Source: Rhabditophanes sp. KR3021
Taxonomy: Eukaryota; Nematoda; Chromadorea; Rhabditida; Alloionematidae
Length of the DNA: 64,000 nucleotides
Assembly: GCA_963281155.1 (NCBI GenBank)
Contig: CAUJLY010000006.1
Location: 5,394,001 to 5,458,000 of the forward strand
Direction of reading: 5' to 3'
Under the pieces are notes generated by a model that was given only the letters and a program-made list of their open reading frames with translations, was not told where the DNA came from and searched no databases. Shown in pieces: positions 1 to 11,452 of the stretch; the first letter of the stretch is position 1, and the number at the start of each line of letters is the position of its first letter. Both the position numbers and the translations under genes were made by a program.

Positions 1-91
1 CATCTCTTTCTGCCTTGCGCATCTTGGTGAGTTAAAGCCGAAATAAGTCGAATGACATCTTATTTTGTAGGCCAGAAGTAGGGCTATCTAA
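1..91 (+). CDS. 3' end of an upstream gene (partial)
   Basis: The window seems to open inside a plus-strand gene. Bases 27-70 look like a 44 bp intron (GTGAGT donor, TTTGTAG acceptor). In one frame the flanking bases read TCT CTT ... ATC TTG | GCC AGA AGT AGG GCT ATC TAA, giving the C-terminal peptide SLSALRILARSRAI and a stop at 89-91. A second frame through the same splice also stays open to about 150. The product cannot be identified from so few residues. The intron signals are good, but the call rests on a fragment. Confidence 0.35.
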
Positions 92-645
92 CTACAGTAA
101 TTTAAACATGCCTGCACATCATATGATTCTACAGCAATCATTTTAGAGAAGTGCTGAGTTATTAGTGGACACCCTTTACTTTTCAAGCTGACCCAGCTAG
201 ATGCATATAATAATGTATAATAATATGTAATAATATGTATCCAAAGCTTATTTTTAAATTAACCATATCAGTCTCATGTATATGTTATACTTTTACCTTG
301 CCATACCTTACCTTTTACGTTTTCTTAAATAGAATTACATACCTAAATAAGTACTTAAAGTTTGTGCCTAAATGTAATCAGAGTAATGATCAATTTAAAG
401 GATATCCAAATGAGTCTATTCTGAGTGCATATATTTAATTAAATTACCTGCATTCGTATTACCTGTCAAACAAAGTATTCATTATCATGGTTACCTATTT
501 TATTATATTTTGTAATTTTACCCTTAACTTCATCTCGATCTTTATACACTTTCCAAAGTTTTGTATTTATTGATATATTAATTATACATATTTACATTCT
601 TTCCTTATTTAAGCTTGTAGTTTTCTGGGCATTAACATATATTCG
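92..645. other. intergenic, upstream of the ammonium transporter
   Basis: AT-rich spacer. A 67-codon open frame at 235-438 is rich in Phe/Tyr/Leu/Ile as expected for AT-rich noncoding DNA, and I see no splice partners for it. It should contain the promoter of the ammonium transporter, but I see no convincing TATA box or trans-splice acceptor just before the ATG. Confidence 0.5.
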
Positions 646-3600
646 ATGGAACCAGCCTATGCGTTTCCACCTGGAACAATAGATAAATTATATACTGAAA
701 ATGAAACTAAGGCATTTCAAGACGACGGTGTTTGGATTATTTCGTGTTCTTTTACTATTTTCACTATGACTTCGGGATTTGGCTTACTGGAATCCGGAAG
801 AGTGTCATCGAAAGATGAAGTAAATATTATGGTTAAAAATATAATTGACGTTGTTTTTGGTGGTTTATCATATTGGTGTTTCGGATTTGGATTTACGTTT
901 GGAGAATTATGGCCGAATCCTTTCATAGGTCTTGGTAAATTTTTTTACGATCCTGATGAAGATTACGAGCCTAATCATCAGGCATGGAGTTACGCGGCCT
1001 TTTTTTTCCAAATGAGTTTTGCCACAACTACTTCAACAATCGTATCGGGTAAGTTGTTGAATTGTTAAGTAGGTGTATTAATAAACATAATGTTAATGAG
1101 TTTAGCTGCAATGGCAGAAAGAATTCGTTTGAGGCCATACATATTTGTAACTTTTTTTATGACCACCGTTCATTCTATATCAGCGCATTGGGTGTGGTCA
1201 CCAAACGGATTTTTGAAGAAGCTTGGAGTTATTGACGCAGCCGGTTGTTCTGTAGTACATTTAGCAGGCGGCGCGGCAGGATTAGTCGCTACAATTTATT
1301 TGAAACCGAGAGCAGGTACAAGTTTATTATGTGTTTAAAATGATAATTAATAGGATATAAATACAGTAGGCTACAATTAACCAGCGACTTTTCTTAAATT
1401 AACACGATTATTAGCACCCAAGAAGTCTTGCAAGATTAGTTTAGCGACCTCGCCATTCTTTTCAGGGAACATCTGGTAGACGATTTCAAGGGAAGGATTG
1501 CCAGAATCCCTGTTGGTATTCTCATCCCCGAAGTAGTCGACCAATATTGTCACCCAGTTCTACTGAGGAATAAGACTTATACAAGATAATCATTTCTTGA
1601 CCAGAATTGAAGACTTTATTCAGAGCCTTTTCCTTTTCAGTGAAAACCTTACCCAGTTTAACTGCTTTGCCCTAGTCCTTCGTGTGCAGTCTCATCCTTT
1701 CACTCCTAGTCAGTGTTGTTTGGCCAGCATACAGAACATGTTTCTTGGCATCTTTGGTAGGTAAGAGTTCAGACGAAGTAATGTCTGGACTGATCATAAT
1801 ATAGACGTCACATTCAAGTCATCAAGCAAGGTTCGTTAGAAGTTTTCCCATGGCTGAGGCTGTAGAATATTTTGCTCTGTAAGTGTTAATCACATTTTCT
1901 TTCCCAATAAGAACGTAGACAATAGTCCTATTACTCCCCTTCCGACCCCGCTAAGAAGACTGGTGAAATCATTCCACCGTGTCTTTCTATCATCAAATGT
2001 AGTTTCCAGGGCAATTTCAAGTCTAGTAAAAAGATCATCATATAAATAATCTCCTTTCTCTATGTCATACACCAGTTCTAGCTGAATCGTATAATTTTGC
2101 ACCCAAAATGTCTGAACTTGACACATAAGTGACTTCTGGTGGAGGCTGTTTAACATCACTATTAAAAGCAATTATTTCTTCCTCTAAATCGGTTATAAAT
2201 GTAAAAATGACAGTTTCCAAACTCACCGACTTCCATTAAGTCATCATCTTTTTTAACTTTAACATACTCTAAAATAATTAAAAAGTCAATAGAACTTTAA
2301 AACATACCCATCTCACCAAATCTTCACTTCTATCATCTGCGAAACTTTTTCCAGCTCTAGACATTTTCTTAGGCTTCTCCTCAATGCTGACTTGGCTCAA
2401 CGGTTGACTCAAAGCCCTGCTAATCGTTTCATCATCATAATCTGTTTTAGTCTTTCTTTTCCTTGATTTGTGAGCCATTTTTTAGATTAAATAACGCCAA
2501 GTAAGAGTGCGATGTTGTGCAACTGAAATCAATGAGTAATACAATTAATTTAGAGCTTAAACATGATGACGCGTAAAATGCCTCTCAGCTATATCCATTT
2601 CTGGATATGCAAAGTATTAAAGAACAGTTGTATAAAAAATTTAGGTCAAACCTATACCTATGCGTAGGCTTACTTATTACATAAGATAAAATGCTATTTT
2701 CATTTAAATCACTAATACTTCCGCTTAGGTAGATTTGGAGATAAAGGAGGATCAAGCATGAGTAATCCTACAAATGCTTTGCTTGGAACTTTCATGCTGT
2801 GGTGGGGATGGCTTGGTTTTAATACGGGTTCAACGTATGGTATAGCAAATGGACGATGGAGACATGCAGCGAGATCCGCAATGGTTACTATTTTAAGTTC
2901 AATTGGCGGAGGATGCACAGCTTTGATTATATCGTTATTGACAACCAAAAAGTGTGAAGTGGATTTGTTAATTGATGGGCTATTGGCTTCGCTTGTATCA
3001 ACTACCGCAATTTGTCTGTCCGTAAGACCAATGCAGTCTTTGTTGATAGGAGCAATTGGAAGTGCGCTGGCTGTTTCTTCTTATCCGTTAATTGAAAAAT
3101 TTGAAATAGATGATCCTGTTGGAGTTATTCCAGTTCATGTCATAGGTTCTGCTTGGGGTATGATTTGCGTAGGTATTTTCGCCCAAGACGACAAATTCGG
3201 AATATCAAACACTAGAGGGCAATCGGGTCTACTATATAACGGTGGCTTTAAATTATTGTTGTCACAGACATTAGCCGTTATTGTAATAGCTCTGTGGGCA
3301 GGTGGAACAACTTTATTTGTACTTGTGGTAATAATTACGCAACTTTCATTTCATTACTTCTTAACGTGTTTTAGGCACTAGATAGGACAAGCTTAGGTGT
3401 AAGACTTTCCAAATATGAAGAACAATTAGGCGCCGACTTGGTTGAGCATGGTTTGGCAGGCCATAATATCGCTAAATACAGCATTGAAAAAAAGTTGAGT
3501 AGAAAAATGGTTACTCTTTTAGTGAAGGTGATTGTTAGATGGAAAAGACTTGTCAAGAAGGGAAGAGTTAGAGCTCTCCTAGCTCTTCATCCTGAGTTGG

Positions 3601-4187
3601 GAAATCAAGTAGCTGAAAGTAATAGCAATACAAGTATTATAGGGGAAGATGGAAATGAAAGTACAACAACAGTTGAGTTAAATCAAATACCTTCAACGTC
3701 AACTATGACGATGTCCCCTGATCTTCAATTGAATTCCGAAGCAAGAAGCAATGATATAAGATCGCTAAACTTTGAGCAATTAAGCATGGATCATGTTAAA
3801 AATGATCCTGCAATTTTTATTAGATCACAGCAACCTATTTCATTTAGAACGTCAAGTCGTAACAATTATACCGATATTGAAGCTCCAGATTCAAATACCG
3901 AAGTAACTGTTCAAAATCCGAAGAAATCATCTGTTTTATCACACTTCCGTGTAAAGTAAGTTAAAGTTGTAATGAGTGTCATTTCATTTGCATGTTTTGT
4001 GTCTGTCAAAGTCTATAATGACTTTAAAAAATTTGTTATTACTTTTAGTAAAGTTTTTCCACATAGGCGACAATCCTCAAGTTATGAAAATGATGGATAT
4101 ATCAATACTGAGGGTATTGAAATGCAGCCAAGTAAGAGTAATGGAAAAACCGCAATCCTAACTTCAATTCCCGATCACACAAATTAA
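646..4187 (+). CDS. amt: Ammonium transporter (Amt/Rh family)
   Basis: Exons 646-1048, 1106-1315, 2729-3327, 3375-3955 and 4049-4187 join in frame to 643 residues. The protein is a polytopic plasma-membrane channel moving ammonium/ammonia. The Amt core is clear: [20 protein letters not shown] near the N terminus, the first pore His in [32 protein letters not shown], and the second pore His in [18 protein letters not shown]. The cytoplasmic tail starts with the usual [20 protein letters not shown] segment and then runs into a long, Ser/Asn-rich, poorly conserved extension. Intron 2 is 1413 bp and holds an antisense pseudogene; the other three are about 47-93 bp. Worms have several amt paralogues; I cannot say which this is. 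The exon 3 donor is the least certain: GTACTT, GTGGTA and GTAATA all keep frame. Confidence 0.93.
1377..2478 (-). pseudogene. Broken antisense gene nested in amt intron 2
   Basis: Reading the minus strand, the ATG at 2478 opens a lysine/arginine-rich exon (to 2308). It joins across a 41 bp intron to 2266-2227 ([13 protein letters not shown]) and across a 43 bp intron to an exon from 2183. The frame then fails: a TGA after YDSARTGV near 2070; a frame change into [19 protein letters not shown]; a stop after LLGKKM; a further frame carrying [19 protein letters not shown]; a stop inside [14 protein letters not shown]; and another shift before a final segment ending NLRKVAG at 1377. About six breaks in 800 bp, in plainly protein-like sequence with higher GC than its surroundings, mean a decayed gene. 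Introns are retained, so it is not a processed copy. I do not recognise the family. The intact first ~110 codons could still make a truncated protein. Confidence 0.6.
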
Positions 4188-4765
4188 TTTGATTAATACT
4201 TTTATTATTCTATTTAAATGTAACTACTCCAGTGAGACAAAAACGTATTTATTTGCTGTAATGTGGCGTTATGACAACATAAATAATAAATATTTTGGTT
4301 TTAATAAAAAGACTGCGTCAACTATTTGTTTTGACTAATTATCTTAAAAATCTTATTTTATTTCCTGGGTGGAAAATGTTTTGATACAAAGTACAAAATG
4401 TCTTTATTACTTTAAATAGCTCGCCTATGTGCGCATAATCCACTCAATTACCCCCTGGTTACACGTATCTCTCCCAATAAAAAACGCCATCTTATATATT
4501 GTGTGTTAGCTATCTATTGCAATCAAAATAATTTAATAGAAAAGAAAGTAGTGATCCAAGAAAGGAACAAATAAAATTTAATATACAGGTGTATGTGAAT
4601 TTAAAACATTTATATGGGACCCGCTTTAAAGTATCCTATTAGTAATTCATAATAATATTCTTAATTATTTATAAACATTCAAGATTTTCACTGTTCCTTT
4701 TCAAAGACAATTACAGCAAATTATTTAATTAACTTGATGAGATTCGAGTGTCTTAAAATATACAT
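4188..4765. other. intergenic between convergent 3' ends
   Basis: Spacer between the amt stop and the stop of the minus-strand four-TM gene. Plus-strand AATAAA hexamers at 4285-4290 and 4303-4308 are good candidates for the amt poly(A) signal. Nothing else seen. Confidence 0.5.
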
Positions 4766-5731
4766 TTAAACAATTTGATATTGCTTTTGAAATCTTTCTC
4801 CTTTACCACGTCTTTCCGAACCACTTCCTGGTCTACTTGTGCGCCTTCGAAGGTTCTTAGGTTTTTTCTAAATATACAATAAATGATAATAGAATAAATG
4901 AAACGTACAGCGATTCTTCCGACAGTTTGATACTTTGCAGAATTCGAAACCCAATAGTGACAAATGATGACGGCTGTCAAAATAAAACATACGCCTACCA
5001 AAACAGAGCCTAACAACATCATACCGCTCAACCCATTAACCATGCCAGTTCTTTCTTTCATTTTGCTTAAATGATCGAGCCATACACCTGTTGTAATTAC
5101 GGCAAGTAAATTCCCAACTGCAGAGATGATACACATTAATAACCACATGATCAACATTGTTCTCCATCTAAATCTGGAAATAACAAGCGATTGTATTTGT
5201 TACTATTTTGTGGTGCAAATATTAACATACCTATGTACTGCCCCTAAGCCCAAACCTCCAGTAAATATACCAACCAAAGCTGCTACAATATTCATGTGAC
5301 AGGTGCCTTGATATGCAGCCTCGGTTTGAAAACCAGGACAAGCCATTCCGTGAATTAAAAAACATGATGATATGAATATTTCAGCTTTACATAAATGAAG
5401 CATTACTTGAATATACTCTGTATGCTGAAATCCAGAACGCTGCATAACAGTGTATGCTTTGTATCTTCTTCTTGTGTTACTTGATTCCAAATAAACTTCG
5501 TCATCTGATTCAGAACTCTTAAAAAAAGTATTTAGAAATGTAACAAAATTATATGTAAAAAGGTGACATGATTATATTAATAAAGGAGACGATAATTGGT
5601 TCGATTATTATAAAATTGTTTAATATTACAATAGTATTTAGGAAACTTACAATTTGACTTCCAGTTGCTTTTTCAGGTGCCATCATTATAGGAATATTAG
5701 AATCGTTGTTGGAACGTAGAAAATCAAACAT
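4766..5731 (-). CDS. Four-TM membrane protein, unrecognised family
   Basis: Exons 5731-5651, 5517-5231, 5173-4909 and probably 4867-4766 join in frame to about 244 residues. Four hydrophobic segments are visible: QVMLHLCKAEIFISSCFLI, NIVAALVGIFTGGLGLGAV, TMLIMWLLMCIISAVGNLL and GMMLLGSVLVGVCFILTAVI, with charged N- and C-terminal tails. The layout is like MARVEL/MS4A-type tetraspan proteins, but I see no motif that fixes the family. The last 41 bp intron (4908-4868, GTACGT donor, ATATTTAG acceptor) is optional on sequence grounds. Spliced, the tail is basic (KKPKNLRRRTSRPGSGSERR) and stops at 4766. Unspliced, it stays open to 4753 and adds the hydrophobic stretch RFIYSIIIYCIF. No N-terminal signal peptide is seen. 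Confidence 0.7.
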
Positions 5732-7273
5732 AATTCTTTTTAAGACAACTTGATCAAAAGCCTGATGTTTGTATTTTAAGGCGTGATACCTGTCAAAAAT
5801 ATTTTTAACAGCAAGGAGAAGTTAGATGAAATGTTAGATTGATAATTATTTGAGTTACAGATGTACCTGAAATAAAATGTTATAGTAGTTTTATATGCAA
5901 TATGCAGAAAAGAAGGAAAAGTTTACATAATAAAAACTGATTATAATCTGGACATCAAAACTTCGCAAATTAAACAAAATAGATTGAAACGAGAAAGACC
6001 CGTTTCACTTCAACAACAAGAGTATTGACAAATCTTTATTGAAATATTTAATTTTTAAAATTTAAACTATTAAGGTATTTCATTACTTAATTATTTTTAA
6101 ATTTTTACAAAAAACAAGAAGAAGAATAAGTCGGTAAATCAATGTAAAGTTTATTTAAAATGGTATATCAGTTCCTCTCACATTTAATTTATTATTAATA
6201 CCAATTTGAAACAAATTATTATAATAGGGCAAAAAATAATGTTTGGAATTTGTAAAAATTACCCTATAACCTATCCTTTTATACTTAAATGACCTACATT
6301 TATGAAAAGTGGGTGATAAATTAACTTCTTAAATTTTTATGCTTGATATATCGCGCAACCTAATACAAATCTTTTTGATATAGAAGAAGATGTTGATGAT
6401 CACCACCAGATCATCCCTTTGTACTAATATTAGAAAGTTTGTTGTAACGTTCGATTTGAATATATGTATATTCATGCATAGATATATAAATTTATGACAT
6501 AGTTACAATTGATGACTTTGAGCAGGCCAAACGACATAAAGAATACGCCTAAAAAAGTGTCGTCTATAGTTAATTGATAAACAACATTTTAATAACATAA
6601 ACATCATAGAAATGCAACTTTTTAATTTATCTGAAAAATGTATATTAATTGGAAAAAATAGTTGATTTACATATAAATCAAAATAAAAAAGTAGTCCAAA
6701 GAATAAAAACCTGATTGAGCGTGCTTTCAAGAGCATTTACGTCAGCAGATATTTAGGGGGAAACGGATGATTATTGAAGGCAAAATTATTCCAAGCAAAC
6801 TTTTTTTGAATACACTTTGATGTGGCTTGGCTGGAACAGGTAAACAAAAAATCTTTTTAATATCAACTAGTACTGAACTATTGACATGTCTGTCCTTCCT
6901 TCCCTCCCACTGTTTAAGGTCGTATGACGATGAGGTCAACAAAGAGCAACAATATCATATAATAAAAGATTTAATTCTTATTAAAAACCACTGTGATTAG
7001 GTTAAAGTTATACCTGCATTTGAAATCTCTCTATATTAAATGACAAAAAATAGAAAATTGAGTAACAAATACATAAGTAATTAATTGATCAAGCATAAAT
7101 GTATTTGTCATAATAAATAGCCAAATTAATATTTGTATGATATAGCATTTCATCATTTACTTTGACATGCTTACTTCATCAGTAAAACGACACTCAAGTC
7201 ATGGATGGTCCTACATAATCTTTTGCCAAAGTAGTTATCATTCACAAAAGTAGCTGCTTCGAGTTAGCTCATC
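5732..7273. other. 1.5 kb intergenic region
   Basis: Separates the divergently arranged four-TM gene (-) and neuropeptide-like gene (+). Two minus-strand open frames at 6503-6736 and 6742-6942 lack initiators with good context, splice sites or recognisable domains. A short plus-strand stretch at about 6390-6426 follows an acceptor-like GATATAG and reads EEDVDDHHQIIPLY-stop, like a terminal exon, but I find no upstream partner. Otherwise nothing seen. Confidence 0.4.
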
Positions 7274-7612
7274 ATGGTACTGTTTATCAAATTAAATTTT
7301 GGTCTTTTCATATTAGCTTTAATGCTAAGTGTTTTGATACCTGGGTTGTTCATGGATGGTAATGTAAGTTTAGTTGGCTAAAAATGAATTTAATATGAAT
7401 TCTAGTTTAATAACGAGGAAGTTGGAAAATTTAATTATTTTTCAACTGACCCGAATTATCCAAAAATAATTCCTAACGTGGAACAGGCGTTTAAAGGTGA
7501 TTCCAAATATACAAGATTTATGGGAGAGTCTGAGGGAAGTCACGCATTACAACGAAGAAATCTTAGAAGATATGGTTGTCGTTTCAAGTTTTGCCGAATC
7601 CTCGATGCATAA
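7274..7612 (+). CDS. Neuropeptide-like precursor with C-x-F-K-x-C ring
   Basis: Two exons, 7274-7363 and 7406-7612, joined across a 42 bp GTAAGT/TCTAG intron in phase 0, give 98 residues. Residues 1-27 are a typical signal peptide (KLNFGLFILALMLSVLIPG). The rest is a hydrophilic spacer ending in two dibasic sites: LQRRNLRRYGCRFKFCRILDA-stop. Cleavage at the second RR would release the 13-mer YGCRFKFCRILDA with one likely disulphide closing a four-residue ring (C-R-F-K-F-C). That core resembles the C-x-F-K-x-C ring of arthropod CNMamide and, more loosely, the C-F-W-K-Y-C ring of urotensin II. Unlike CNMamide there is no Gly for amidation. Precursor architecture is strong evidence for a secreted peptide; the family assignment is inference. 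Confidence 0.75.
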
Positions 7613-8070
7613 AATTGATATATTATTCTATAAATTCTATACATTGTCCTCCCCCACAATTCATTTCTTGGATATTTTTATAATATTTATCTCATTAACT
7701 CTCTTATAATTCTTTAGCAAAATAAATTATAACTTCCCGGATGTCAAAAATAAACTAAAGTTTTACTTAGTTATTAATATAGCATACATTTTAATTGCAA
7801 GTTATTATATGATATCATGATTATTTCAATGTTGACAACCATCCATCCACCTTCTCTATTTTTATGTTAAATAAAAAATGTTCATGGTTTATTAATTTGT
7901 GGCAATAAAGTCTAATGAGTTAGTTATACATTTTTACTTTACGAAAAATAGATAAACAATAATAATGGCTATAGCTGTCGTATGTTAGTGATGGAGGCAT
8001 AACAACAACAGTGTTGCTATTATGTACACGAGACTACAGTTTAATACTTATGCACAAAATACTTATAACA
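7613..8070. other. intergenic between convergent genes
   Basis: AT-rich spacer holding 3' UTRs of the neuropeptide-like gene (+) and the innexin (-). AATAAA-type hexamers occur (for example in GTTAAATAAAAAATG near 7868 and GGCAATAAAG near 7905). Nothing else seen. Confidence 0.45.
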
Positions 8071-9621
8071 TTATTCTGTTTGACGTGGCTTTTCTTTTTT
8101 GGGAATACCATACCTAACTGATGATTTGCGTGAAGATAAAACATCAGTTGTTATGGATGATTTTCGTGTATAGGAATCATCGCTATCTTCATTTTTATCT
8201 TGCACCAAATATTCATTACTTAATGCTCTTCTTAAATGTAATTTGTCGTCTGAAATTGTTTTCTGTTGCTGGATAGTCTTCCTTCGTAATCGTGGTGAAT
8301 TTTGAACTGCATCTTTTGAATATAAGATATTATTTTGTTCAACCTGTTCAATCTTTGATAATTTGCTCATTGCAGTATTCCACTCTTTGTCAACTTTTTT
8401 CATTTGTTCTCTTCGTTCCTCAATACTGACAAATGCTTCCCATAATGTACAAATTAAGTCAACTGACAAAACAACATCCACATGCTGATAAATCATTCTC
8501 AACACAAATATTCCGTCCAAGCCCATGTAGTGTGAAATAAATTTATGAACTCTCTTTGAAAATAAATCATTTTTAATATCTCTTTTTCATCTCCCATGAT
8601 CAAGCTGTTTAAAATGAAATGACATTTAGAGACACTGCTGAATAATATTAAAACCCATGAAGCAAAGTTACATACAGTTAAAACAAACAATATTGAAAAC
8701 CAAAGCCATAGCGTAATGAAAATTTTCTCCGTTAATAAATTGATAACCTATAAATAAAAAATATATAAATTTGACGATTTTTTATCAGTTTATTACCAAA
8801 ATACATTGAACTGTATGCATTTGTCTTTGACCCATTTCTCGAACTTCAAAATCGCATAAGGATACTCTTGGAAATACACCACTCTCTTCCCATGTTGAAT
8901 TACTAGTTAGAAGTTTAACAATTGCATCATACCCAAAAGCTTGTGTGGATTCCGGAATTAAGTATGTTTGTAATAATTTCAATTGGATAATATTATTTAT
9001 CAAGAATCCCAATTTTGCAAAAAAATAAATAAACGTCACATAGTATCCAGAGTATTTTAAATTTAAAAAACGAAAATAACGATGCGGCACCAACTTCTTG
9101 AGCTTTAATCTCTTATGAAAACGTAATGCTCCCTGAAGATGGGTTGATAATGAATGGACATTCGCTTTGCGTATTTCTGGATTCGAATTTTGAGGGTCCG
9201 TAGCTAGTCGTAAAATTTCGCCCACACGCATTCCTGATTGACTAGCAAAATATTTCCATATAAATGCAGGAGCTTTAAAACATGCAGCTTGAAACAAAAT
9301 AAAAAAAGAAATATATTGGTAGTAACTGATTTTTCTTTTCTTGGAAGGGTCTGTGACATACGTTTCGATAGCAGTTTTAGTAGGAACAAAGTAGTTATCC
9401 TCGGAAAAGCAATAATTTTCTACATAGTCCTCCCATGCTCCCGTAAAGCCCATAGGTAACATACATTCGATCGGCCTTCCACTAAATTGCCTATACGAAA
9501 TAAGGACAGCTATACCGATCAGCAGGTTGCAAGTAAAATAACTATGCAAATTTGCAATTACGTCTTTGACAGCATCCCTATTTGTATAAGGAACTGCGTG
9601 CATAACACGAAACAGAAACAT
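8071..9621 (-). CDS. inx: Innexin (gap junction subunit)
   Basis: Exon 1 is 9621-8797 and exon 2 begins at 8747 after a 49 bp intron. Innexins form gap junctions and hemichannels and have four TM segments. Seen here: the VPYTNRDAVKDVIANLHS start, the RPIECMLP motif after TM1 with W-Y-C spacing in the first loop, QAACFKAPAFIWKY after TM2, VRFHKRLK-like cytoplasmic loop residues, TM4 (EKIFITLWLWFSILFVLTV) and the terminal VHKFISHYMGLDGIFVLRMI block. The usual YYQWV signature is YYQYI. The tail is Ser/Lys-rich and has no known domain. The frame changes between DEKEI (TM4 side) and KNDLFSKRVHKF: one extra A in the A5 run read at 8587-8583 would restore a continuous frame, and no sensible intron does so. 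I read it as a one-base sequence error or a very recent mutation. Confidence 0.9.
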
Positions 9622-11452
9622 GATTAATTATTTGTGTTAATTTCCTCAAATAAATCTACAAATTGTGAGGACAGAAATATTTTGTTTTCTACAAGTTTGA
9701 GTACATTGGAAGGGTCTGTCCTCGTAATACCCACAATAAGTTGTTTACTCATTCCCGTAAATCAAAAATTACAACCATCTTGAACATATTAAGTAAATTT
9801 TCTTCATTTATATTATGCATAAATGTGTGAAATATATTACATAGTTTGCTGAATCATCTCATCCCTTGCATTATACTTGGATAAATAAAAACTTTTTTAT
9901 GGGATATTATTAAAAATTGAAGCATCAAAATGATTGCACTTTTTGCAACGAATATTTTATCAACATTATGTATAGTATAGTAAATGCGACTGTTTTTTGT
10001 ATAATTGCATTTCTTATCGTTTAAAATTCAAATAACACGTGGTTGTTAACAAAATAAGCCCTAAATAAAAAGAACAAAGTAAACAAATTCGCTCTGTACA
10101 TTTTAAATACCGATCAACAATAATATTTTCAAGCGTTCATCATTATTGGAAAATTGAAAACTGACAATATTTTGATTTTTGATAAAAGGTTCAAAATTAT
10201 GTAATGTAGTATGGTTATTTTTTCCATGAAACCATTCCAGCAAAAATCCACGTGTGAAAAATGACGCAATTTAACTATCAAATATAATTTAACCTTTGTA
10301 TAAATAATCTTACATTCGACTATGCGTTGAGTTTGTCGGATTTTTACAACGAATGTTTTTGGTATGCAGCGTTTATATTCAAAGTAAGCATTTATGAAAA
10401 GCCAAGTTAAAGGAAGTTAAAAAGTGATTTTAGGATGGTTTGTTCATTTGCTTTCTTTTAATCAATCGGTTGTAAAAGAGCAATATTGTCATACTTTAAA
10501 TTATCATATTTCTTTTTGTTATCTTATATTGTTAGAAACTGTACGCTTTTAAATGGACATTATGTGGTTTGGATTGACATTTTGTAGAAATTCTTTTGAT
10601 TAATATTTTTAACATTACGATATCATAATTTAAGCAATCATATATTTTGGTCATCATTTTTGTTTTTAAAAACATCTTAGTAAGTCATAAAAAAACTTTT
10701 AAAAAGATGATTTTTCACGATTTGTTGTCATAATTTTATAAAATGGTTAAAATTTAATGTAAAACTGTTTTATTCCATAAAAATGGTGTTTGATGTGGAC
10801 TGTATTAGGCATCTGAATAAGTACTTTTGCATTATCCATCGCTGATAACAGAATTACCATGATCGTATTAGTTCAAAATCCATGGAAGAACGATAAGATT
10901 GAATTCAGAATGTATATTTTTTCGTGACATATACAAAACGTACCAGCGAAACTTCATTATAAAAAGGTCCATAACTTCATATTATGTTAATATTTATGTG
11001 CATACTTTAAATTTTCACTCATACATATACTTGTTATATCTAATCAAGACAAATATTATTCTTATCAAAATGGATTCATCCTTCATATAAGTTGAAAAGA
11101 TTACAACCTTTATTCTCATATATTCTTATGATCTCTTTTTATGATAAGGCCAATGCATTTTAGTAAGCTGTTGACCCATCTATAAGTGTGCTTTAAAACT
11201 TTCCTTGGAAATTGTGTTTGATCTGCACTTAAGTCTTAAATTGGACATATCGGCTGGTGGCGCCGACAAACTATGTCTATTATAATTTTCTCCCTTATAT
11301 AGCAAAAGACACACGTCTATGTTGTAAATGAATCTCGTAATCATCGAATGTGTAACATTTATTTTACTGATAACTTTGTCGCATTGTAACTTTATTTATC
11401 GTTTTAAATTCAACAATTTATTAACCTGTCTATTTGTTTTAGCTACTTGGAA
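9622..11452. other. 1.8 kb region between innexin and LTA4H-like gene
   Basis: Divergent promoter region. A possible tiny spliced frame starts at about 10353 (MFLVCSVYIQ, GTAAGC donor, GATTTTAG acceptor, 46 codons in all) but has no recognisable content and may be a 5' leader exon. TTTGTTTTAG at 11433-11442 is a bare acceptor 10 bases before the LTA4H start codon, as for spliced-leader addition. TATATAG lies near 11295. Nothing else seen. Confidence 0.4.

Noticed and set aside
235..438. 67-codon plus-strand open frame with hydrophobic start
   Set aside because: Composition matches AT-rich noncoding DNA, no splice partners, no family resemblance.
6503..6942. Two minus-strand open frames
   Set aside because: First residue of the longer one is not ATG, no domain, and no introns that link them into a model.
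10353..10560. Tiny spliced frame MFLVCSVYIQ plus a second exon
   Set aside because: Good-looking splice signals but 46 residues without any recognisable content; may be a leader exon of the downstream gene.
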